This document shows positions 16,670-24,825 of a DNA stretch of 64,000 nucleotides, one piece after another. Source of the DNA: Hyphomicrobiales bacterium (GTDB taxonomy: Bacteria > Pseudomonadota > Alphaproteobacteria > Rhizobiales > CAJQND01). Position 1 is the first letter of the stretch. Every line of letters starts with the position of its first letter. Location: NCBI GenBank assembly GCA_028285595.1, contig JANQOW010000113.1, positions 58,962 to 122,961 of the forward strand. Direction: 5' to 3'. The notes under the pieces are model-generated. The model was not told the DNA's origin. It saw only the letters and a list, made by a program, of their open reading frames with translations, and made no database searches. Position numbers and translations under genes: made by a program.

Positions 16670-17188
16670 TTATCCGTCTGCGTCAGGCTTGAAGAGACCG
16701 ACGCGAAGGTCAGAAGCGGTATATATTGTTTCACCGTCCGCCTTCAACATACCATCTGCAATGCCCAGCACGAGCCGCCGGGCAATCACACGCTTGAACT
16801 CCACATGGTACTCCACACGCTTGATCTCCGGCGTCACCATGCCGGTGAACTTCACCTCACCGGTTTGCAGGGCACGGCCTTTACCCTCTAGCCCAAGCCA
16901 ACCCAGGAAGAACCCCGTCATCTGCCACAAGGCATCCAGACCCAAACACCCGGGCATCACAGGATCGCCCTGGAAATGGCAGGCAAAGAACCAAAGATCC
17001 GGCGTCACATCCAGTTCCGCCACAACCTCGCCTTTGCCATGGCTGCCGCCATCTTCGCTGATCGAGGTAATCCGGTCAAACATCAACATGGGGGGCAGCG
17101 GCAATTGTGCATTGCCCGGCCCAAACAGCTCGCCGCGTCCACACGACAAAAGCTCTTCATAACTATAACTGGATTGCCGCTCCGCCAT
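16670..17188 (-). CDS. fabA: 3-hydroxydecanoyl-[acyl-carrier-protein] dehydratase/isomerase (FabA)
   Basis: A 172-residue hot-dog-fold enzyme that dehydrates 3-hydroxydecanoyl-ACP and isomerises the trans-2 to the cis-3 product, the branch point of anaerobic-type unsaturated fatty acid synthesis. The active-site His is in [20 protein letters not shown] and the Asp in the same GLDALWQ segment. GGGAGG precedes the ATG. It is the first gene of the fabA-fabB-fabI operon and lies divergent from irr, an arrangement conserved in many alphaproteobacteria. An ICE-like box in the shared promoter (17241-17255) suggests iron-dependent control by Irr. Confidence 0.98.
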   Translation of the reverse strand: MAERQSSYSYEELLSCGRGELFGPGNAQLPLPPMLMFDRITSISEDGGSHGKGEVVAELDVTPDLWFFACHFQGDPVMPGCLGLDALWQMTGFFLGWLGLEGKGRALQTGEVKFTGMVTPEIKRVEYHVEFKRVIARRLVLGIADGMLKADGETIYTASDLRVGLFKPDADG

Positions 17189-17240
17189 TGGCCGCCTCCC
17201 GGTCCCGCTTCCCGCTCAATGCGCTTAAGTCCCCGCGCTG

Positions 17241-17255
17241 TTTAGATGTTTCTAA
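17241..17255. promoter_or_regulatory. ICE-like (Irr) operator between fabA and irr
   Basis: TTTAGATGTTTCTAA contains TTAGA-TGTT-TCTAA, a perfect 5-bp inverted repeat that resembles the iron control element (TTTAGAA...TTCTAA type) bound by Irr in alphaproteobacteria. It lies about 53 bp upstream of fabA and 163 bp upstream of irr itself. The site type is established knowledge; occupancy here is inferred. Confidence 0.65.
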
Positions 17256-17338
17256 CACACGCGAGGGGGGCGCAGGAAGAGTTGGTTGCCCGTTAATCAC
17301 GGTGTTAAATGTGTCGGGATGCCGCTGCTACAGGAGAT

Positions 17339-17353
17339 TGCGAACTGTTCGCA
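17339..17353. promoter_or_regulatory. TGCGAA-CTG-TTCGCA palindrome upstream of irr
   Basis: A perfect 6+3+6 inverted repeat, 65 bp upstream of the irr start. It is distinct from the ICE-like box and could be an operator for another regulator or a core promoter element. No family is assigned. Confidence 0.5.
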
Positions 17354-17417
17354 AAACGGATATAGTGCGCGGTGGTGGCAAGTGGGCCATCCAGTAGTTT
17401 GAGGGATTAAGAAGCGC

Positions 17418-17828
17418 ATGCAGATGAACATGTGTGAGGCCATCAACCGGCTGAGAAATGCCGGCCTTAGGCCAACCCGGCAGAGGCTATCATTGGCAAC
17501 CATGCTATTTGCCGGTCCTGATCGTCATATTTCGGCGGAAGAACTGCACGAGGAAGCCGTTGCGGCTAACGTGCCCGTTTCGCTGGCCACGGTCTACAAC
17601 ACGCTCAACCAGTTTACCGAGGCTGGTCTCCTGCGTGAGGTGGCGATTGACGGCACGAAGAGCTATTACGACACCAACACGTCGAACCACTATCACTTCT
17701 ATCTCGAATCAGAAGGCCGTCTGATCGACATTGATTCGAACGATCTCAAAGTTGTCGGACTGCCCGAAGCGCCGGACGGCACCAAGGTGAACCGCATTGA
17801 CGTGGTCGTGCGCCTTTCGGACGCATAA
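17418..17828 (+). CDS. irr: Fur-family iron-response regulator Irr
   Basis: A 136-residue Fur-superfamily protein. The N-terminal winged helix includes LRNAGLRPTRQRL and the recognition segment VSLATVYNTLNQFTEAGLL. The dimerisation half carries SNHYHFYLESEGRLIDID, the Irr version of the HHH haem/metal-binding segment, here with one of the three histidines replaced by Tyr. It lacks the CxxC zinc pairs of Fur. Irr represses iron-consuming genes when haem is scarce and is degraded when haem is available. Start choice between ATGs at 17418, 17424 and 17430 is uncertain. Divergence from fabA-fabB-fabI is the conserved context that supports Irr over Fur, Mur or PerR. Confidence 0.92.
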   Translation: MQMNMCEAINRLRNAGLRPTRQRLSLATMLFAGPDRHISAEELHEEAVAANVPVSLATVYNTLNQFTEAGLLREVAIDGTKSYYDTNTSNHYHFYLESEGRLIDIDSNDLKVVGLPEAPDGTKVNRIDVVVRLSDA

Positions 17829-17865
17829 CGCCTCAAAGGTCCCCAAAATCGAGTGATAAAGGATA

Positions 17866-17882
17866 AGGCGCCTCTGGCGCCT
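17866..17882. terminator. Convergent-gene hairpin after irr
   Basis: AGGCGCC-TCT-GGCGCCT is a perfect 7-bp stem with a 3-base loop between the convergent ends of irr and the SH3 gene. Flanks are AT-rich on both sides but without a long T tract, so it may be a weak bidirectional terminator. Confidence 0.5.
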
Positions 17883-18474
17883 ATTCTATTTGTTCGCCTG
17901 GATAGACACCCCAAAGGGCGTCTTGCTTGATCCAGCCGCTGAAGTCGTTCACCTGAACATTGCACCATTTGCCGGTGCACCGTTCGATACGGCCCAGAAC
18001 CCCTGATTCCAGCTTGGCAACAGTGGCTGCGCCCGATGTGGGGTCAGCAAGCAGCGCTGTTTGGCTGCCTTGGCGCCAAGGCGAAACAACCCCTGTGCGC
18101 CAACCGGACAAGAGCGAATGATAGACCCAGCCTTCTTCGCCCTCGGAGTCGCGCACCCGGCGCCAATGGTCCGATTCTGCAATGATCTCAACCGGATAGC
18201 CCTTGCTGGTGAAGACCCAGGCCACCTTATGCGAGGTGGACGGCCCTTTGCGCACGTTCACCTTGTCGCGCTTCAGGCTCACAAAGCGGGGGATCGGCAG
18301 ACCGCTGGGGCCGAGGCTGCTTGGGGCCGCTTGGGCTTTTGCGGCCGCTTCGGCTTCACCGCCCGCCGTGGCAGAGTCCTGGAACACCCACAAGCCCGCA
18401 GCCGCGACCATGCTGCCAACGGCAACCACGGCGACTGCCGTGATAATAGCGGTGTGCGAACGATCAAACCCCAT
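17881..18474 (-). CDS. Membrane-anchored SH3-domain protein
   Basis: A 197-residue protein with one N-terminal transmembrane segment (TAIITAVAVVAVGSMVAAAG), then an Ala/Glu linker and two bacterial SH3-like repeats. The first repeat starts SLKRDKVNVRKGPSTSHKVAW and ends EEGWVYHSLLSG; the second includes LESGVLGRIERCTGKWCNVQ and SGWIKQDALWG. Such domains are usually periplasmic and bind cell-wall peptides. Its position, convergent with irr and divergent from the hydroxyacid dehydrogenase, is common in related genomes. No enzyme domain is present. The family call is good; the ligand is unknown. Confidence 0.87.
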   Translation of the reverse strand: MGFDRSHTAIITAVAVVAVGSMVAAAGLWVFQDSATAGGEAEAAAKAQAAPSSLGPSGLPIPRFVSLKRDKVNVRKGPSTSHKVAWVFTSKGYPVEIIAESDHWRRVRDSEGEEGWVYHSLLSGWRTGVVSPWRQGSQTALLADPTSGAATVAKLESGVLGRIERCTGKWCNVQVNDFSGWIKQDALWGVYPGEQIE

Positions 18475-18508
18475 CAGTTCCCAACTCTTCCGGAACGTGC
18501 GTCCCCAA

Positions 18509-18522
18509 CGAACACCTGTTCG
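18509..18522. promoter_or_regulatory. CGAAC-ACCT-GTTCG dyad
   Basis: A perfect 5+4+5 inverted repeat lies about 35 bp upstream of the SH3 gene start (on its 5' side), in the 253-bp divergent region shared with the hydroxyacid dehydrogenase. It fits the CGAAC-N4-GTTCG form of LexA boxes described in Gram-positive bacteria but not the GAAC-N7-GAAC form usual in alphaproteobacteria. The rest of the divergent region (18475-18727) shows no gene. Confidence 0.45.
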
Positions 18523-18727
18523 ATATGGCGTACTCTATCTACTAAACGCAAGAGCAGCAGAAAACCCGTCGCTGCAGAGGAAACCCCTCTTCTTTCGCCA
18601 GCAAGTGTCTGCTAGAGAATTTAGGAAAGAGTTTACACAAACAAATTCCAATCGGAAAGAGTGTCGTGCAGGCTCCGGTGTGCAATTCTAATGCTGGCGG
18701 TGACGCCGTTTAGTGGAGTTAAGCTGC

Positions 18728-19717
18728 ATGAGCAAGGCAAAACCGCTCGTTGTGATAACCCGCAGATTGCCTGACGTGGTTGAAACGCGCATGCGCGAAT
18801 TGTTCGACACACAGTTGAACATCGACGACGAACCCAGAACCTCAGCCGAATTGGTGGCTGCCGTTAAAGAAGCGGACGTCTTGGTCCCGACGGTGACCGA
18901 CCGGATCGACCGCTCCATTATCAGCCAGGCCGGCGATCAACTGAAGCTGATCGCCAACTTTGGAACGGGCGTGGACAATATCGACGTCGAAACCGCCAAT
19001 TCAAAAGGCATCATCGTCACCAACACGCCCGGTGTGTTGACCGAAGACACGGCCGACATGACCATGGCGCTCATCTTGGATGTGTCGCGTCGGGTGACCG
19101 AAGGGGCACAGGTTCTGACCCCTGGAAACGACTGGAAAGGCTGGTCGCCCACGTGGATGCTGGGCCACCGGATTACCGGCAAACGGCTCGGCATTATCGG
19201 CATGGGCCGCATTGGTCAGGCCGTGGCGCGCCGGGCCAAGGCGTTTGGGTTGCAGATTCACTATCACAACCGGCGCCGGGTCAATCAGGTGGTGGAAGAC
19301 GAGTTGGAGGCCACATATTGGGACAGCCTGGACCAAATGTTGGCCCGCATGGACATCATCTCCATCAACTGCCCACACACGCCGGCCACCTATCATCTCT
19401 TGTCGGCCCGGCGGCTAAAGCTGGTCAGGCCTGATGCGATTGTCATCAACACGGCCCGCGGCGAGGTGATCGATGAGAATGCGCTTGCCCGCATGCTGGA
19501 TGCCAACGAGCTTGGCGGGGCCGGGCTTGATGTCTTCGAGCATGAACCGGCGGTCAATCCGCGCCTGGTGAAGTCTGACAAAGTTGTGCTGTTGCCCCAT
19601 ATGGGATCGGCCACCATCGAAGGGCGGATCGACATGGGCGAGAAAGTCATCATCAACATCAAGACATTCGTGGATGGCCATTCCCCGCCCGATCGGGTTT
19701 TGCCCTCCATGCTTTAG
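18728..19717 (+). CDS. D-2-hydroxyacid dehydrogenase (glyoxylate/hydroxypyruvate reductase type)
   Basis: A 329-residue NAD(P)-dependent enzyme reducing 2-keto acids such as glyoxylate or hydroxypyruvate. It shows the catalytic-domain start (KPLVVITRRLPDVVETRMRE), the Rossmann motif GIIGMGRIGQAVARRAKAFG, and the catalytic set: Arg in NTARGEVIDE, Glu in DVFEHEP, and His in LLPHMGSAT. The ATG at 18728 has GGAG about 10 bp upstream. It is followed within 16 bp by the DUF1330 gene, then dapB and gpmA, so the four may be co-transcribed. GyaR-like function is likely but substrate preference is not certain. Confidence 0.93.
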   Translation: MSKAKPLVVITRRLPDVVETRMRELFDTQLNIDDEPRTSAELVAAVKEADVLVPTVTDRIDRSIISQAGDQLKLIANFGTGVDNIDVETANSKGIIVTNTPGVLTEDTADMTMALILDVSRRVTEGAQVLTPGNDWKGWSPTWMLGHRITGKRLGIIGMGRIGQAVARRAKAFGLQIHYHNRRRVNQVVEDELEATYWDSLDQMLARMDIISINCPHTPATYHLLSARRLKLVRPDAIVINTARGEVIDENALARMLDANELGGAGLDVFEHEPAVNPRLVKSDKVVLLPHMGSATIEGRIDMGEKVIINIKTFVDGHSPPDRVLPSML

Positions 19718-19733
19718 GGAAGGATATGTGAAG

Positions 19734-20021
19734 ATGGCGAAAGGCTATTGGATCGCACATGTGACCGTGACGGACCCCGAGCAGTACAAACTCTACGTTG
19801 AGTCCGCTCCTGAGGCGTTTGAGAAATACAATGCCAAGGTTCTGGCGCGGGCCGGCCAGCACGTGCAACTGGAAGGGGCCGGCAAGGCGCGCAACGTGGT
19901 GCTGGAGTTCGACAGCTATGACGATGCGGTGGCGTGCTACAATTCTGAGGAATATCAGGCTGCCCGGAAGTTTCGCGCTGAGGCGGGGGATGCGGATATC
20001 GTCATTGTAGAAGGCGTTTAG
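19734..20021 (+). CDS. DUF1330 family protein
   Basis: A 95-residue small alpha/beta barrel of the DUF1330 family. Typical features are the start KGYWIAHVTVTDPEQYKLYV and the segment LEFDSYDDAVACYNSEEYQA. These proteins resemble ABM-type dimeric barrels, but no general function is established. GGAAGGA lies 9 bp upstream of the ATG at 19734; the GTG at 19728 is too close to it. It lies between the 2-hydroxyacid dehydrogenase and dapB with short gaps on both sides. Confidence 0.9.
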   Translation: MAKGYWIAHVTVTDPEQYKLYVESAPEAFEKYNAKVLARAGQHVQLEGAGKARNVVLEFDSYDDAVACYNSEEYQAARKFRAEAGDADIVIVEGV

Positions 20022-20057
20022 CCGCGCCGTTCCGCGAACGGCCAGAAGGATAGCCTC

Positions 20058-20864
20058 ATGGCAGAGATGAGATTGGCGGTCATCGGCGCGGCAGGGCGCA
20101 TGGGCCGCACCTTGGTGCACACGATCAGCGAGACCGAAGGCTGCCGGGTGGCCGGCGGGACCGAGCGCTCGGGGTCTGAGTTTGTCGGCCAGGATCTGGG
20201 GCCGCTGGCAGGATTGCCCGAGCTGGGCATCACCATCACCGATGATCCGCTGGAACTGTTTACGCAGATCGAGGGTATTATCGACTTTTCCACGCCGGCA
20301 GCCACGTTGGAGCATGCCGAACTGGCCGCCCAGGCGCGGATTGTGCACGTGATCGGCACCACGGGCATGACCGAAGACGATGAGCAAAAGCTTAAAGCGG
20401 CCGCGCGCCACTCCCGCATTGTCAAAGCCGGCAATATGAGCCTGGGGGTCAACCTGCTCACCGCACTGGTGCGCAAGGTGGCCGCAGCCTTAGATGAGGA
20501 TTTCGACATCGAAGTGGTGGAGATGCACCACAAGCACAAGGTGGATGCGCCGTCGGGCACCGCGCTCATGCTGGGCGAAGCGGCCGCTGAGGGCCGCGGC
20601 TTGCGCTTGTCGGAACGCGCCGTACGCAGCCGCGATGGCATCACCGGCGCCCGCAACAGCGGCGATATTGGGTTTGCAACCCTGCGCGGCGGCTCGGTGG
20701 TGGGGGAGCATTCAGTGATTTTCGCCGGCAATTCAGAGCGCATCGAGATTACGCATAAAGCAGAATCGCGGGCGTTGTTTGCGAACGGCGCGGTTAAGGC
20801 GGCCCTCTGGGCTATGGATAAGAAACCCGGCTATTACTCCATGATGGATGTGCTGGGGCTTTAG
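20058..20864 (+). CDS. dapB: 4-hydroxy-tetrahydrodipicolinate reductase
   Basis: A 268-residue NAD(P)H-dependent enzyme of the diaminopimelate/lysine pathway, feeding peptidoglycan and lysine synthesis. The cofactor motif [10 protein letters not shown] is at the N-terminus, [14 protein letters not shown] marks the nucleotide domain, [10 protein letters not shown] follows, and the catalytic His pair with the lysine is in [16 protein letters not shown]. Length is usual for DapB. It is followed after 26 bp by gpmA, a pairing repeated in other alphaproteobacteria. Confidence 0.97.
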   Translation: MAEMRLAVIGAAGRMGRTLVHTISETEGCRVAGGTERSGSEFVGQDLGPLAGLPELGITITDDPLELFTQIEGIIDFSTPAATLEHAELAAQARIVHVIGTTGMTEDDEQKLKAAARHSRIVKAGNMSLGVNLLTALVRKVAAALDEDFDIEVVEMHHKHKVDAPSGTALMLGEAAAEGRGLRLSERAVRSRDGITGARNSGDIGFATLRGGSVVGEHSVIFAGNSERIEITHKAESRALFANGAVKAALWAMDKKPGYYSMMDVLGL

Positions 20865-20890
20865 GCGACGATGTTAGAAAGGTAAAGCCA

Positions 20891-21511
20891 ATGGACCGGC
20901 TTCTCGTCCTGGTGCGCCATGGGCAAAGCGAGTGGAATCTGAAGAACCTGTTCACCGGCTGGAAGGACCCCGGCCTGACCGAAAAGGGCGAGCAGGAAGC
21001 ACAGACCGCCGGACGCCAACTAAAGGCGATGGGCATTCAATTCGATGCCGCATACACCAGCGCGCTCATCCGGGCGCAGAGAACCTGCGCCATGATCCTG
21101 GATGAGCTGGGTCAGGCGGATCTGAACACCACCCGCGATCAGGCCCTGAACGAGCGCGACTACGGCGATCTGGCCGGACTGAACAAAGACGATGCCCGGG
21201 CCAAGTGGGGCGAAGAGCAGGTGCACATCTGGCGCCGCTCGTTCGACACTCCGCCGCCGGGCGGGGAGAGCCTCAAAGACACGGCCGAGCGCGTTCTGCC
21301 TTACTTTGAGGCCAATATCTGGCCGCGTGTGATGGCCGGCGAAAAGATCCTTGTGGCGGCCCATGGCAACTCGCTCCGCGCGCTAGTGATGTCTCTTGAG
21401 AAGTTGAGCGGCGAAGAGATCGTGAAGCGTGAAATCGCGACAGGGGTGCCGCTGATCTACCGTTTTGATGAAAGCGGTGAGATCACCAGCAAGGAAATCC
21501 TGGAAGGCTAG
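20891..21511 (+). CDS. gpmA: 2,3-bisphosphoglycerate-dependent phosphoglycerate mutase
   Basis: A 206-residue histidine phosphatase-fold enzyme converting 3-phosphoglycerate to 2-phosphoglycerate. The phospho-accepting His is in [13 protein letters not shown], followed by [13 protein letters not shown]; the acid catalyst Glu is in [15 protein letters not shown]; the second His is in [19 protein letters not shown] lies upstream of the ATG. It ends three bases before the convergent ATP-grasp gene. Shorter than the E. coli enzyme (250) but normal for alphaproteobacterial GpmA. Confidence 0.96.
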   Translation: MDRLLVLVRHGQSEWNLKNLFTGWKDPGLTEKGEQEAQTAGRQLKAMGIQFDAAYTSALIRAQRTCAMILDELGQADLNTTRDQALNERDYGDLAGLNKDDARAKWGEEQVHIWRRSFDTPPPGGESLKDTAERVLPYFEANIWPRVMAGEKILVAAHGNSLRALVMSLEKLSGEEIVKREIATGVPLIYRFDESGEITSKEILEG

Positions 21512-21514
21512 AGC

Positions 21515-22771
21515 TTAGCCGTTGGGGCGCTGCACCTGCACGGCCTCCGCGCCGCGCCGGCCAAACATGCGGCGCACAAAGCCGAAGCGCGGCAGGCACC
21601 CAAGCAGCGTAGCCAACGCCGGCAAGGGATCGTCCCACCGCCAGATCATGTGCGTATTTGCGCTAAGGGCGCTGCGCGCAATCTTGAAAAGCAAACCGGG
21701 CACCTGGGACAGCGAGATGTTCCGGTCCATGAGCGACGTCTTGAGCGCGAGAAGATCGCCGCTGGTCCAAACATATCTGATGTCGCAGCGTCCGAATGTG
21801 CAGTCAGTGGATGCCTGATCAGAGCCAGGGCCGGCCTCAGCCAGTTCCACCGCCCAGCGGCTCAGCGGCAGCCCGGCCCGCTCTGGCACAGCATGGCTGC
21901 CCGACACTCTGGGGTTCAGTTCCAAGAAGCAGGTATCACCGCTTTGAGGGTCCACAATGAACTGGGCCAGGCCGATCCCTGTGTAGCGGGTGGCGGCCAC
22001 GAGCCGGCGGGTGCCCTCAAGCAGTTCCGACGTGGGCGCCAAGGTTTGACCATCCACCGCGAGGCCCGTGCCGTCCACGTTGTTTGTGCGGTTGATTTTG
22101 GATTCGCTCACGCCGATCAGGCGGCCGCATTCGGCGGCAAAGTAAACATTGTGGCGCGTGCCCTCAGCGAAGCGTTGCAGCAGCAAACGTGCATGCCCCT
22201 GCGGCCAGGCCTTCAGCTCTGTGCGCAGTTCGCGCGAATTAGCTAAGATCAGGGCCTTTCGACCAAACAGCCGGGCTGTGGTCCCGAGCGGCCGGATGGT
22301 GAGCGGATAGCCTATGGCGGCCGCCTGTGAGATCAGGTCGGCATAGTCCTCAACGATGGCAAACGGCAGGGTGGAGACGCTGAGACGCTTGGCCAATTCC
22401 AGAGCCCCCACTTTGTCAGAGAATGTGGTGACCACATCATTGCTCGGAGAGGCGAGCACCACCCCCTCCGGCAAGCTGATGTCTTGGCGCGCAAAGGCGT
22501 TGACGAACTCCTCGGTGACCGGGAGGACGCTGGTGATTTGAGGGTTCCGGTGGAGGTAGCCCTTCAACTCAGACTGAAAGGCAACGGTCCGGCTGAGTTC
22601 CGGATGGTCCCATGTCTCGCTGACAAAGCGCGAGAACCGCACACCATGTTCCTCGCCCTGAAGGCCCAGCACGATCCGGTAGCCCAGCGGTGCCAAGGCC
22701 CGGGCAATGACCACCGCGGGCCGGTAGTTGCCCAGGAGCAGAATGGCGGGTTGGCTTGAACTTTTCGCCAT
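21515..22771 (-). CDS. ATP-grasp family ligase of unknown substrate
   Basis: A 418-residue protein with an N-terminal preATP-grasp domain (ILLLGNYRPAVVIARALAPLGY), a central segment VLPVTEEFVNAFAR, and an ATP-grasp core (GYPLTIRPLGTTARLFGRKA). The metal-binding end of the core is TCFLELNPRVSGSHAVPERA. The fold matches carboxylate-amine/thiol ligases of the carbamoyl-phosphate-synthase large-subunit type. The last 90 residues are an extra basic helical tail. It is preceded 10 bp upstream by the membrane protein at 22782, so the two genes are probably one operon. The product could be a dipeptide-like or lipid-linked metabolite; this is inference. Confidence 0.85.
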   Translation of the reverse strand: MAKSSSQPAILLLGNYRPAVVIARALAPLGYRIVLGLQGEEHGVRFSRFVSETWDHPELSRTVAFQSELKGYLHRNPQITSVLPVTEEFVNAFARQDISLPEGVVLASPSNDVVTTFSDKVGALELAKRLSVSTLPFAIVEDYADLISQAAAIGYPLTIRPLGTTARLFGRKALILANSRELRTELKAWPQGHARLLLQRFAEGTRHNVYFAAECGRLIGVSESKINRTNNVDGTGLAVDGQTLAPTSELLEGTRRLVAATRYTGIGLAQFIVDPQSGDTCFLELNPRVSGSHAVPERAGLPLSRWAVELAEAGPGSDQASTDCTFGRCDIRYVWTSGDLLALKTSLMDRNISLSQVPGLLFKIARSALSANTHMIWRWDDPLPALATLLGCLPRFGFVRRMFGRRGAEAVQVQRPNG

Positions 22772-22781
22772 AGCAGCCGCC

Positions 22782-23480
22782 TTAAGCTTTTGCTTTGGTC
22801 AGAATGTTCCAGCCAGCATCAAGATGGAACACGAGCCACATGCTGATGCCCACGAACTTGGCACCATCTTCGGTGATCAAACGCCACAGGTCGTCTGTAT
22901 GCAGAAACCGATCGATCAGCACGCTGGTGGCCAGCAGGGCAATCGCACCGCCAAAAAGCATGAAACGCTGGGTCAGGATCAGGCGCCAGGATGTGGCCAG
23001 GTAACCCATACCGATCAAGGCATAAGCGCCATAGGTCACCGGTTCGGAGACACCGAAGGCGGGCAACACGTTCTCGTGTACCAAGAACAGATCATCAATG
23101 CCCAAAAACGCAGTGAAGAGGCCGGCATAGACAAAGAAAGGCACGCTGCCCTTAGGCTTGTGCGCCATGCTGCTGAGGACACCCGCCACAAAAAGAGAAA
23201 TGGCGGCAGGGGCCATCCAGCCGATGATGCCGAGACTTGAGATGGCACCGTCGTACACCTTGCAGCACGCGGCGCCCTTGAGTTCAGCCACCGCCAGGGG
23301 GTCGCGGAACAGGTCGGCCGGATCAGTCCAGGGCTGGAACGCGGCGCCCAAAATCAGGAGCGTCGCCGGAACCAGCGCCAAAACCCAGATAATCGCCGTC
23401 GTGGCGTCGAACCATTGAGCAGCACGTTGTTGCGCGACCTGCGCTCTAAATGCTGGAATTGTCTGAATATGTGCCGTCAT
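22782..23480 (-). CDS. Polytopic membrane protein of unknown function
   Basis: A 232-residue protein with six or seven hydrophobic segments (for example TTAIIWVLALVPATLLILGA, VPFFVYAGLFTAFLGIDD and MLFGGAIALLATSVLI). Conserved-looking polar residues occur at segment ends: GIDDLFLVHENVLP carries Asp, His and Glu near the middle, and EDGAKFVGISMWL lies near the last segment; such acidic/His pairs suggest a metal site as in membrane hydrolases. A CC pair lies in the loop KGAACCKVYDGA. It precedes and is probably co-transcribed with the ATP-grasp gene. I do not recognise the family. Confidence 0.75.
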   Translation of the reverse strand: MTAHIQTIPAFRAQVAQQRAAQWFDATTAIIWVLALVPATLLILGAAFQPWTDPADLFRDPLAVAELKGAACCKVYDGAISSLGIIGWMAPAAISLFVAGVLSSMAHKPKGSVPFFVYAGLFTAFLGIDDLFLVHENVLPAFGVSEPVTYGAYALIGMGYLATSWRLILTQRFMLFGGAIALLATSVLIDRFLHTDDLWRLITEDGAKFVGISMWLVFHLDAGWNILTKAKA

Positions 23481-23611
23481 GGGTGCCGCCGCTGGTTGAG
23501 TGCACGCTCGGCAATTCAGGATTTTGGCCTCATCCGGTCAGCCTTGCGCGCATCACTGACTTATGTGCGCTCAGAGAAGCAACACTCGTGCCAACCGGAG
23601 GTGTTAACGGT

Positions 23612-24790
23612 TTAGTTAACCTCAAAAAGCCCCGCCGCGCCTTGGCCTCCGCCAATGCACATGGTCACCACGACGCGCTTGGCACCGCGGCGTTTACCTT
23701 CCAGAAGAGCGTGCCCCACAAGGCGTGCGCCGGTCATACCGTAAGGGTGGCCGATGGCGATCGAGCCACCGTTAACGTTAAGCTTCTCGTTGGGAATGCC
23801 AAGCTTGTCGCGGCAATACAGCACCTGCACCGCGAACGCCTCGTTCAGCTCCCAAAGGTCGATGTCTTCGACGCTGAGCCCGTGCTGCTTGAGCAGCTTC
23901 GGCACGGCGAAGACCGGGCCGATGCCCATTTCATCGGGCTCGCAGCCGGCAACCGCAAAGCCACGGAACGTGCCGAGAGGCTCCAAACCCTTCTGCTCAG
24001 CCAATTTCGCCTCCATCACCACGCAAGCCGACGCGCCGTCTGAGAGCTGGGAGGCGTTGCCCGCGGTGATGAAAAAGTCAGGCCCCTGAACGGGCTGAAG
24101 GTTGGCCAGGCCGTCCAAATTGGTCTCCGGGCGGTTGCCTTCATCCTTCATCAAGGTGACCGTTTCCAGAAGCTCATCCCCGGTCTCCTTGTTGACGATC
24201 TTCTTCACCGTCTCCAAAGGCACGATTTCATCATCGAACAAACCTGCTTCCTGGGCGGCCGCGCAGCGCTGCTGGCTTTGCAGGCCATACTCGTCTTGAA
24301 CTTCACGGGAGATGTTGTAGCGCTTGGCAACAGTATCGGCGGTGCCGATCATGGGCATGTAGAGTTCACCCTTGTGCTCTAAGATCCACTCTTCCTGGAA
24401 CTCCAGATTGCGGTTGGGCTGGGTGAGCGTGACGTGCTCAATGCCGCCGGCAAGGCAGATATCGGCTCCATCCACCATGATGTGATGCGCAGCCGAAGCC
24501 ACCGCCTGCAGCCCGGACGCGCAATAGCGTGAGACCACAAACCCGCCGGCCGTTACCGGAATGCCGGCCTTAATCGCCGAGGCGCGCGCAATGTTGGAGC
24601 CGGTGACCCCCTCATGCAGGCCGCAGCCGTAGATCACATCGTCGATCTCGCCTGGGTCAATGCCCGCCCGCTCCACGGCATGTTTGGCCGCGTGGGCCCC
24701 AAGGGTGACCGCATGGGTATTGTTGAAGGCGCCCCGGAAGGCCTTGGCGATGGGGGTGCGGGCGGTGGATACGACGACGGCTTCACGCAT
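23612..24790 (-). CDS. Acetyl-CoA C-acyltransferase (thiolase)
   Basis: A 392-residue thiolase cleaving 3-ketoacyl-CoA in the last beta-oxidation step. The acyl-accepting Cys is in [15 protein letters not shown], the active-site His in [19 protein letters not shown], and the proton-relay Cys in [12 protein letters not shown]. The NEAFA motif is present in [12 protein letters not shown]. It lies 35 bp downstream of the FadJ-type multifunctional protein, so the two form a beta-oxidation operon (hydratase/dehydrogenase then thiolase). A biosynthetic thiolase is less likely in this context. Confidence 0.95.
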   Translation of the reverse strand: MREAVVVSTARTPIAKAFRGAFNNTHAVTLGAHAAKHAVERAGIDPGEIDDVIYGCGLHEGVTGSNIARASAIKAGIPVTAGGFVVSRYCASGLQAVASAAHHIMVDGADICLAGGIEHVTLTQPNRNLEFQEEWILEHKGELYMPMIGTADTVAKRYNISREVQDEYGLQSQQRCAAAQEAGLFDDEIVPLETVKKIVNKETGDELLETVTLMKDEGNRPETNLDGLANLQPVQGPDFFITAGNASQLSDGASACVVMEAKLAEQKGLEPLGTFRGFAVAGCEPDEMGIGPVFAVPKLLKQHGLSVEDIDLWELNEAFAVQVLYCRDKLGIPNEKLNVNGGSIAIGHPYGMTGARLVGHALLEGKRRGAKRVVVTMCIGGGQGAAGLFEVN

Positions 24791-24825
24791 GTTTGGTCTC
24801 TTTCGGTTGGATAAGGTCTCAGCCC

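Noticed and set aside
14517..17162. Large plus-strand open frames opposite fabI, fabB and fabA
   Set aside because: They are antisense to well-defined enzymes with intact active sites and have no domain character.
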